11,411 nucleotides of DNA, taken from the NCBI GenBank assembly GCA_036001325.1, contig DASYUK010000108.1, forward strand, positions 1 to 11,411, read 5' to 3'. This stretch comes from DASVHS01 sp036001325 (GTDB taxonomy: Bacteria; Acidobacteriota; Thermoanaerobaculia; Gp7-AA8). The first letter of the stretch is position 1; each line of letters begins with the position of its first letter. Shown here in pieces: positions 6,657-11,411 of this stretch. The notes beneath the pieces were generated by a model. It saw nothing but the letters and a program-made list of their open reading frames with translations, was not told where the DNA came from and did not search any database. Position numbers and translations under genes: made by a program.

Positions 6657-8404
6657 TTCTTTGCCGACTCCGGAAGGGGACGCATCGCGGTCTCGCCGAT
6701 CTCGGTGCGGGAGATGCTGTCGAGGACCTTGCGTGCGATTTCGGCGGGCTTGCCGCCGCTCTCCGCGACGTGCTGCACTTTGCGATATCCGCTCTCGCCG
6801 CACGAGCCGAGCCCTCGTAACGCCAGCTCGAGCGTGTCGAGATCTTTCTGCTGCCACATCCATCGCTTCGATGGGATCCACGATTCGAACAGCGGCTCGA
6901 CCGCAGCGCCGGCGACGTGGCCCAGAAGGCGAACATATTTTTCGCGCTCCCACACCGGGCGCTCCGCGAATTGTGGACTGTTGACAAGCGACTGCAGCCG
7001 CGGCGCGAGGCCCGGAAGCTTCGCCGACTGAATCGTCCGAAATGCGTAGAGTCGAACCGATTTCGCCGGATCGCTCTCCATCGCTTTCCACAGGATCTCG
7101 AGCGCCTGCGGTCCGCCGAGTCGAGCGACGACGGCGAGACCTTTCAGACGGATGCCCTCATCGGGATGCGAGGCCAGGCCGACGATTTGATTGGCGAAGA
7201 CGCGTTCGGTCCGCTCGTCGAGGAGTGCCAGCGCCGCGCGCACGCGTCCGGCCTCAGGCGAGGAGAACACGGCGGCGAGAAGCTCCGTGTTCGCGGCCAG
7301 GCGCCGGCGCAGCGCGGCGAGGACGGCGTTTCGCGCCTCTCCTTCGACGAGCTTCGCATACGCGTCGAGCAGCAGCGGCCAGATCTGAGCATCGGGCACG
7401 ACATCCCACAAACGGGTCGCGAACGGCACAGTGATCGCGCCGCTGACGAATGCCGACATCGCCGTGGCCAGCCGCTCATCGCTGAAAAATCGCGCGATGA
7501 CCTCGTTCAGCGCAGCGCGGGAGGCGGGATTCGGCGCTTCCTGCGCTGCCGCGCGCATGAACGCGAGGAGCGCCGTCGACTTGTCGATCTCGCGCGAGTG
7601 CCAATATCCCTCCACGAGCTGACCGAGGATCGCGGCGATCTTCGCCGGATCGATCGACTTGAAAGGCAACCGGATGATGAGCAGCAGAATCTCCACGAAC
7701 CGCTCCATCAAGTGCTGATCGCTCTCGATCGAGATCTCCTGGCGAAGCTCAGAAGTCTGCTGTTCCGTCAGACGGAGAACGGTCGGGTTCTCATCGAACG
7801 TCTTGCGGACGGTGGTCGCGTCGTAATGGAGATCTTTCGAGCCGACACTGACGTCGGCGTCGAGCACGAACGAGTACTTCTGCCCCGTCTCCGGAGGGGC
7901 CGGCGATTTGATCTTCTCGGCGAGCTCGGCGACGAGACCGGCGAAGTCGCTGGCGCCGCTGCCGTCGTCCTCCATCTCGCCGATGCCGTCGATGGCGTTG
8001 TGGCTGATCGTCGACAGATCGAGTCGCCACAGATAGTTCACCATGTCGTCGACGGTCCCGAGCTGCTGATCCTTCGTCTCGAACAGCGTCATCAGCGACT
8101 CGAGATCGGCGGCGCTGGTCTCGGAGCTGAACGTGAGCTCGCGCAGACCGTCGCGGTAAAGGGCGAAGAAAAACGATTCGTCGCGCTTCGGCCGATTGAT
8201 CACCGATACTTTGTCGAGAAAGAGATCGGTCGGTCCCAGGCGGAGAGTAAACGGCTCCTCACGCGCCGCCGCGTGGCATTTCTCTACGACCTTCTCGTTC
8301 GCTTCACGGTAAGGAGCGCTGGTCGGGTTGTACAGCCGGTGCGCCGCCAGCGTCTTCTCGATCTGCGTAACGAAGTCGCGGACGTGCTCGACTGAAGTAC
8401 CCAT
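6653..8404 (-). CDS. HEAT-like repeat protein, first gene of the signalling operon
   Basis: This 583-residue protein is mostly helical, with no signal peptide or membrane segment. Residues about 10-110 form an alpha/beta module (H-R-L-Y-N-P, then T-L-R-L-G-P-T-D-L-F-L-D-K) that resembles the N-terminal module of the next gene product. An acidic, low-complexity linker follows (E-M-E-D-D-G-S-G near 145-155). From about 240 on the protein is alpha-helical, with recognisable HEAT-like units between about 355 and 520 (for example SHPDEGIRLKGLAVVARLGG and the next helix pair ending S-V-R-L-Y-A-F-R-T-I). HEAT repeats bind partner proteins, so a scaffold or adaptor role for the kinase and HD-GYP protein is inferred; no enzyme motif is visible. 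The ATG at 8404 has no Shine-Dalgarno motif. Its TGA overlaps the next ATG by four bases. Confidence 0.85.
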   Translation of the reverse strand: MGTSVEHVRDFVTQIEKTLAAHRLYNPTSAPYREANEKVVEKCHAAAREEPFTLRLGPTDLFLDKVSVINRPKRDESFFFALYRDGLRELTFSSETSAADLESLMTLFETKDQQLGTVDDMVNYLWRLDLSTISHNAIDGIGEMEDDGSGASDFAGLVAELAEKIKSPAPPETGQKYSFVLDADVSVGSKDLHYDATTVRKTFDENPTVLRLTEQQTSELRQEISIESDQHLMERFVEILLLIIRLPFKSIDPAKIAAILGQLVEGYWHSREIDKSTALLAFMRAAAQEAPNPASRAALNEVIARFFSDERLATAMSAFVSGAITVPFATRLWDVVPDAQIWPLLLDAYAKLVEGEARNAVLAALRRRLAANTELLAAVFSSPEAGRVRAALALLDERTERVFANQIVGLASHPDEGIRLKGLAVVARLGGPQALEILWKAMESDPAKSVRLYAFRTIQSAKLPGLAPRLQSLVNSPQFAERPVWEREKYVRLLGHVAGAAVEPLFESWIPSKRWMWQQKDLDTLELALRGLGSCGESGYRKVQHVAESGGKPAEIARKVLDSISRTEIGETAMRPLPESAKK

Positions 8405-8442
8405 GGGTGTGGACCGCGAAACTCGTTGTACCGATTGAACCT

Positions 8443-8448
8443 ATTGTA
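8443..8448 (-). promoter_or_regulatory. Candidate -10 element for the signalling operon
   Basis: TACAAT on the minus strand lies 38 bases upstream of the HEAT gene ATG. A related hexamer, TACAAC at 8425-8430, lies 18 bases further downstream, so GTACAA occurs twice at 18-base spacing. This may mark two start points or a protein-binding site. No convincing -35 element was found for either. Confidence 0.3.
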
Positions 8449-8475
8449 CGCGGAGGCAGGAGGATGGACGTGATT

Positions 8476-8515
8476 TCGGACACGCTAGAATGATTCACGT
8501 GGGGAACGTGTCCGA
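8476..8515. promoter_or_regulatory. Inverted repeat, candidate VapB operator
   Basis: TCGGACACG (8476-8484) and CGTGTCCGA (8507-8515) are perfect 9-bp inverted arms 22 bases apart, with centres 31 bases apart, close to three DNA turns. They flank the antitoxin ATG at 8490. Ribbon-helix-helix antitoxins of this family bind inverted repeats in their own promoter, so this is a good operator candidate. The right arm lies inside the coding sequence, so coding constraint may contribute. Confidence 0.45.
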
Positions 8516-8720
8516 CCGGCTGCACCGTGAGCTTGCGCGCCGCGCCGCCCGACGCGGACAGAGCCTTACTGATTACATCGAGGAGATTCTGGAGCGCGAA
8601 GTGGCCCGACCGGCGGCAGAGGAGGTATTCGAGCGCATCGCTCGCCGGACACCGGTCGACCTCACGAGCGCCGCCGCGGAGTTGATTCGAGAAGAGCGGG
8701 AACGGGGCGAAAAGAGGTGA
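8490..8720 (+). CDS. VapB/FitA-type ribbon-helix-helix antitoxin
   Basis: The 76-residue protein opens with the beta strand M-I-H-V-G-N-V and continues D-R-L-H-R-E-L-A-R-R-A-A-R-R-G-Q-S-L, the DNA-binding ribbon-helix-helix of FitA/VapB-like antitoxins. Its C-terminal half (V-F-E-R-I-A-R-R then A-A-E-L-I-R-E-E-R) matches the toxin-wrapping tail of the family. It should neutralise the PIN toxin and repress their shared promoter. The ATG at 8490 is chosen because it keeps the whole ribbon strand. A TAGAAT hexamer at 8486-8491 would instead suggest leaderless starting at GTG 8499, trimming three residues; this alternative is weaker. The stop overlaps the toxin GTG start by four bases (GTGA), a usual antitoxin-toxin coupling. 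Confidence 0.85.
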   Translation: MIHVGNVSDRLHRELARRAARRGQSLTDYIEEILEREVARPAAEEVFERIARRTPVDLTSAAAELIREERERGEKR

Positions 8721-9099
8721 CGCTGCTCGTCGTGGACGCGTCGGCGTCGTGGAGTGCCTCTTTCGAACACGCCGCGGCATCACTCTCGCCCCTGAGATCG
8801 AAAAGCGCGGCATCGATCTCCACGTTCCGGCGTTCGCGAACATCGAGTTCGCATCGGCTGTGGCCCGGCTCCTCATGCGTCGCATCGTCACCATCGATCG
8901 CGCCACCGAAGCCCTCGGCGATCTTGTGGATCTTCCCCTGACGCGGCACGGCCATCTCGCCCTGCTGCCGCGGATTCTCTCGCTCCGGGGCAACTTCTCG
9001 GTTTATGACGGCGTCTACGTCGCGCTCGCGGAATCGCTGGCGGCGGACTTGATCACGGCAGACGACAAGCTAATCGGCGCCGTAGGCGCGCGCGACTGA
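8717..9099 (+). pseudogene. VapC-type PIN-domain toxin with a one-base frameshift
   Basis: The gene starts with GTG at 8717, inside the antitoxin stop, after the purine-rich AAAAGAGG. It reads VTLLVVDASA, the first PIN strand with its catalytic Asp, then leaves the family pattern. From 8746 another frame takes over: VVECLFRTRRG, N-I-E-F-A-S-A-V, D-L-P-L-T-R-H, Y-D-G-V-Y-V-A-L-A-E and L-I-T-A-D-D-K-L, ending at 9099. Joining both gives a normal PIN ribonuclease of about 127 residues with all conserved acidic residues. Loss of one base, most simply one G (GCG-GTC to GCG-TC at 8744-8748), explains the break. As written, the first frame ends at 8941 with unrelated sequence, so no active toxin is made unless the break is a sequencing error or is bypassed. 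VapC toxins cleave RNA. Confidence 0.8.
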
Positions 9100-9495
9100 C
9101 TATCTTCCGAGACGCTTTCTGAGCGCGGCGATCGCGGCTTCGCGGCCCTGGGTTTTGGCGATATCTGCGAATCGCTTGCGATCGCCTTCGGGAATCTGGC
9201 GCATGTAACCGAGGTAGCGCCCCTGCAGTTTTTGCGACGCCGCCATTTCCGGTGAAACCGGTCGCCGCTTCGTGACGCGCTTGATGGCGGCCCTGACCCT
9301 GCGCACCGGATGCACAGAGCCGGTCATGCCGCGCAGCTCGGAAAGTCGCTTCTCGACGAAATTCAACTCCTGCCACATTCCCGCGAGATGGCGTCTCACA
9401 TCATCAGCAGTTACTTTGCGCTCGTCGATGAGCTTCTCCAGAACGTAGCGAGCCTGATTCGATGTCAGTGCAGGAATCATTGCGCGTCTGGCCAT
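9100..9495 (-). CDS. Small basic protein of unknown function
   Basis: I do not recognise this 131-residue protein with certainty. It has no signal peptide or membrane segment. The N-terminal part is helical with coiled-coil character (A-D-D-V-R-R-H-L then N-F-V-E-K-R-L-S-E-L). A very basic stretch follows (R-R-V-R-A-A-I-K-R-V-T-K-R-R-P-V-S-P-E), then a segment with L-Q-G-R-Y-L-G-Y-M-R-Q and a C-terminal G-R-E-A-A-I-A-A-L-R-K. The charge suggests nucleic-acid binding, but this is inference. The open frame extends to 9843, yet that part overlaps the upstream NTF2-like gene in another frame and is rejected. The chosen ATG follows a TACAAT hexamer. The stop codon directly abuts the VapC stop, with no base between them. 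Confidence 0.65.
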   Translation of the reverse strand: MARRAMIPALTSNQARYVLEKLIDERKVTADDVRRHLAGMWQELNFVEKRLSELRGMTGSVHPVRRVRAAIKRVTKRRPVSPEMAASQKLQGRYLGYMRQIPEGDRKRFADIAKTQGREAAIAALRKRLGR

Positions 9496-9504
9496 GATTC
9501 GCGA

Positions 9505-9510
9505 ATTGTA
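9505..9510 (-). promoter_or_regulatory. Candidate -10 element for the small basic protein
   Basis: TACAAT on the minus strand lies in the 26-base gap after the NTF2-like gene and ends nine bases before the ATG at 9495. This would give a nearly leaderless transcript and make the small gene independent of the upstream gene. A -35 would fall inside the upstream coding sequence and was not recognised. Confidence 0.35.
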
Positions 9511-9521
9511 CGTCCGCAGGT

Positions 9522-10238
9522 CTACTCGACACGCGTCCAGACCAGCGGCTCGAATTTGCGAAGATTGACGATGCGGGTCGCCGAACCGTTTTCGACGACG
9601 AACATCCATTCGCCGAGGCTGCCGGAGAGAACGAAGACATCGGGCGTCAACGGGATCAAGGGCCTGAGTTTTTTTGGATCGCGTCCGCCATAGAGCGTTC
9701 CGTCGCGCAATTCGACGATGAAGGTCCAGCCATCGGGCAGCAGTTGATAGATTCCGACAAGGGCCGGCCAGTTGGCCCTCGAAACGTTTTGCGCCGGCGG
9801 ATCCTGTGTGACCACCGCCACGTGCGAGGCCACCATCTTCCATTTGTCCCTCTCAGGCCGATACGTATCGGTCACGCGATACTTCGTGGTCAATCGCTGT
9901 CCGAAGACCTGTTCGGACTCGTCAGCGAGAAAGCGTGCGACAGCGAAGCTGGGGAATTGCTGAACGGTCAATTCCTTCACAGTGATGGTGCCGCTGAGAC
10001 CTTTCGGGAGCGGCCGCAGCGCGGCGAGAAATTGTGCTCGCGTCATCACCTCACCTTCTTCGGATGTGAGGATAAATGAAGGATCCAGCACGCGATCCCA
10101 AGCCGCTTTGTCGCCCGAAGCGATTGCGTCCATCAATGATTGCTCGGTTTTCTGGAACCACTGTATGACGTCGTTGGATGCGGCGTGCGCCGTTGCGCCC
10201 ATGAAAACGATGACCAGAAACGCGAGATGCTTTCTCAT
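9522..10238 (-). CDS. Exported DUF4440/SnoaL-like (NTF2-fold) protein
   Basis: The 238-residue product has a clear signal peptide (MRKHLAFLVIVFMGATAHAA), so it should be exported. Residues about 22-150 match the DUF4440/SnoaL-like NTF2 fold: an initial helix with E-Q-S-L-M-D-A-I-A-S-G-D, the D-P-S-F-I-L-T-S-E-E-G strand, a T-R-A-Q-F-L-A-A-L helix, and a closing Y-R-P-E-R-D-K-W-K-M-V-A-S-H-V strand. The rest (about 160-238) is a beta-rich tail opening W-P-A-L-V-G-I-Y-Q-L, like the small barrels found after serine hydrolase and NTF2 domains. No catalytic role is evident; such proteins often bind small ligands. A longer frame to 10316 exists, but it would place the signal peptide internally and overlap the divergent GYD gene. 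Its own promoter is not clear. Confidence 0.8.
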   Translation of the reverse strand: MRKHLAFLVIVFMGATAHAASNDVIQWFQKTEQSLMDAIASGDKAAWDRVLDPSFILTSEEGEVMTRAQFLAALRPLPKGLSGTITVKELTVQQFPSFAVARFLADESEQVFGQRLTTKYRVTDTYRPERDKWKMVASHVAVVTQDPPAQNVSRANWPALVGIYQLLPDGWTFIVELRDGTLYGGRDPKKLRPLIPLTPDVFVLSGSLGEWMFVVENGSATRIVNLRKFEPLVWTRVE

Positions 10239-10262
10239 GTGTGAAGTATGCGGCTCAAGCAG

Positions 10263-10287
10263 TAGACTGCGCGTCACAAAGGGGAGG
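10263..10287 (+). promoter_or_regulatory. Candidate -10 and ribosome binding site of the GYD gene
   Basis: TAGACT at 10263-10268 is a plausible -10 element, identical to the hexamer before the amidohydrolase. GGGGAGG at 10281-10287 is a strong Shine-Dalgarno sequence six bases before the ATG at 10294, the best one in the window. No clear -35 was found. Confidence 0.5.
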
Positions 10288-10293
10288 TCTTCC

Positions 10294-10587
10294 ATGCCGA
10301 CATACGTTTCACTCATTCAGTACACGGCGAAAGGAATGGAGGCAATCAAAGAGAGTCCGAAGCGTCTCGATGTCGCCAGGAAGGCGTTCGAGGACGCCGG
10401 CGCAAAGCTCAAAGACTTTTACCTCGTATTGGGCGAGTACGACATCGTGATCGTCGTCGAGGCTCCGAGCGATGAGGTGGTCGCGAAGGTCAGTCTGATG
10501 CTCGGATCGAAAGGGAACGTGCGCACGAACACCTTCCGGGCGTTTACCGAAGCGGAGTACCGGAAGATCATTTCGTCGCTGCCGTGA
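10294..10587 (+). CDS. GYD domain protein
   Basis: The 97-residue protein fits the full length of the GYD family (PF08734). It opens M-P-T-Y-V-S-L-I-Q-Y-T, has the helix around S-P-K-R-L-D-V-A-R-K-A-F, the strand D-F-Y-L-V-L-G-E-Y-D at 41-50 (the family signature is G-x-Y-D), then V-I-V-V-E-A-P-S-D-E and a final strand N-V-R-T-N-T-F-R-A-F-T-E. It is a small ferredoxin-like alpha/beta fold, probably oligomeric and cytoplasmic; the family has no established reaction. The start is supported by a strong Shine-Dalgarno sequence. It is divergent from the NTF2-like gene, and its last 20 bases overlap the 3' end of the convergent serine hydrolase gene. Confidence 0.9.
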   Translation: MPTYVSLIQYTAKGMEAIKESPKRLDVARKAFEDAGAKLKDFYLVLGEYDIVIVVEAPSDEVVAKVSLMLGSKGNVRTNTFRAFTEAEYRKIISSLP

Positions 10588-11410
10588 ACGCTGTTTCGCG
10601 GATCGGCGCGTTGAAGCGCACGGAGTCAACCGCGATGGTCGTCTCCCCGAGCGAATCGCTGATCGTGGTGCGAAAAGGGATTCGCTCACCGTCGACGTCA
10701 CGGTAATCCGCGAATGTCGCGGTCTCGCCATCGGATTCGCGCTGAACGATCAAGGCCGTCTGCTGCGACACATCGAGTCGCGAGGACGAACCGTGCTCCG
10801 GCGTGAGCTCGACAATCCACGTGTCCTGCGACTGCACGTTTGCTGAACCGCGGACAGCGACCTTCTTGTAGAGACTCTTCAGCTCGAGCAGTGGATGAAG
10901 CGCATCCTCACGACGCGCCCGAGCGTTGGCGTCGGCGTCATTCGTTGCATCCTGTCCGAAAGTCGTCTCCTGTCCACCGCTGACGCCATCGAAGTACACA
11001 CGGACGCGGCCGATCTCTTTCCCCGCCGCCGTCCACGTCTCAACGTCGTTCCGCATGGCCGGCGCTTGTTCCTGAATCGTGAGGTCGGCACTCACGCCCT
11101 GGTTCTCGTACGTCTTTCGTCCGTGAATTTCGATGGATCTGTGCCGGCGAAGCGCCTCTTCACCGCCGGTCGCATGGACCATTCGCTGGAGAAGAGCGTC
11201 GACGGTGGGAACATCTGCTGTCGTGGAAGAGATTGCTGTCTCGCCGGAAGAGACTGCGCTGGGATTTGGACGCGTCTCCGTTTTCGCTCGCGTCTCAGCG
11301 TTCAGGATCAGCGGGTACAGAAGCTTTCCGGCATTGCCGATCCGCGTCATGAAATTCGGCGAGGTGTTGGCGAGAAAGACAAAGCCGACGCGGCGCTCGG
11401 GAATGAAGCT
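10568..11410 (-). CDS. Serine hydrolase (class C beta-lactamase-like) with LolA-like C-terminal domain, 5' end outside window
   Basis: The frame stays open to the right edge, so the N-terminus and the catalytic Ser-x-x-Lys region are missing. The first visible residues, S-F-I-P-E-R-R-V-G-F-V-F-L-A-N, match the last strand of beta-lactamase/serine hydrolase domains. A Ser/Thr-rich linker of about 30 residues leads to a domain that opens T-V-D-A-L-L-Q-R-M-V-H-A-T-G-G-E-E-A-L and contains H-P-L-L-E-L-K-S-L-Y and F-A-D-Y-R-D-V-D-G-E-R-I-P-F-R. That pattern belongs to the outer-membrane-lipoprotein-sorting/LolA-like beta-sheet domains common in Acidobacteriota-type proteins. The protein is probably exported, but the signal is not in view. 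An ATG at 11350 should not be taken as the start because it would cut off the conserved hydrolase strand. Confidence 0.75.
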   Translation of the reverse strand, partial: SFIPERRVGFVFLANTSPNFMTRIGNAGKLLYPLILNAETRAKTETRPNPSAVSSGETAISSTTADVPTVDALLQRMVHATGGEEALRRHRSIEIHGRKTYENQGVSADLTIQEQAPAMRNDVETWTAAGKEIGRVRVYFDGVSGGQETTFGQDATNDADANARARREDALHPLLELKSLYKKVAVRGSANVQSQDTWIVELTPEHGSSSRLDVSQQTALIVQRESDGETATFADYRDVDGERIPFRTTISDSLGETTIAVDSVRFNAPIRETAFTAATK

Positions 11411-11411
11411 C

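Noticed and set aside
5730..7031. A 433-codon open frame on the plus strand opposite the HD-GYP gene
   Set aside because: It spans the junction of two well-supported minus-strand genes and shows only shadow composition.
6657..7091. N-terminal extension of the HD-GYP gene
   Set aside because: It lies entirely inside the HEAT gene and reads as Arg-rich low-complexity sequence; the ATGA overlap gives a better start at 6656.
6917..8395. A 492-codon open frame on the plus strand opposite the HEAT gene
   Set aside because: Its product is rich in Arg, Asp, Glu and His without domain patterns, and the minus-strand frame carries clear protein motifs with coupled neighbours. It is a GC-rich antisense shadow.
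8486..8501. TAGAAT as a -10 element with a leaderless GTG start at 8499 for the antitoxin
   Set aside because: The spacing fits, but this start would remove part of the ribbon strand (M-I-H-V) that the antitoxin family conserves. It is kept only as an alternative.
8749..9099. The GTG at 8749 as the true start of a shorter PIN toxin
   Set aside because: The product would lack the first strand and its catalytic Asp, which are present in the other frame just upstream; a frameshift explains the data better.

Overview
The window is a GC-rich (roughly 60% by eye), densely coded bacterial segment with no stretch above 300 bases lacking a gene. Its family mix (tandem DUF5666 protein, retropepsin-like protease, periplasmic-type amidohydrolase, NTF2-like DUF4440 protein, GYD protein, serine hydrolase with a LolA-like tail, Ser/Thr kinase and HD-GYP signalling proteins) resembles Acidobacteriota or a neighbouring phylum. 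That placement is an inference from gene content only; no rRNA, tRNA, CRISPR array or transposase was seen.

Left part (1-3024): the end of a DUF5666-type protein runs rightward and meets an exported two-aspartate protease running leftward. The protease and a metal-dependent amidohydrolase start divergently from a 33-bp gap that is nearly mirror-symmetric. The amidohydrolase is followed at once by a pair of inverted REP-like hairpin units, which fills the whole gap to the convergent kinase gene.

Central part (8404-3025, minus strand): three genes with overlapping stop and start codons form one tight operon: a HEAT-like repeat protein, an HD-GYP protein and a large fusion of degenerate receiver, degenerate HD-GYP, receiver and Ser/Thr kinase. 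The kinase keeps all catalytic motifs. The receiver has Glu instead of the phospho-accepting Asp, and both HD-GYP-like domains have lost the His of the HD pair. The first two proteins also seem to share an N-terminal module. This operon is the best candidate for an undescribed signalling system: an active kinase surrounded by apparent pseudo-enzymes and a repeat scaffold.

Right part (8490-11411): a VapBC (FitAB-type) toxin-antitoxin pair lies divergent from the signalling operon. Its toxin gene carries a one-base deletion near the start, and a perfect 9-bp inverted repeat flanks the antitoxin start. Next are a small basic protein of unknown function, an exported NTF2-like protein, a GYD-domain protein read divergently from it, and the 3' end of a serine hydrolase gene that leaves the window. 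Genes here meet with no spacing or overlap tail to tail (9099/9100 and 10568-10587).
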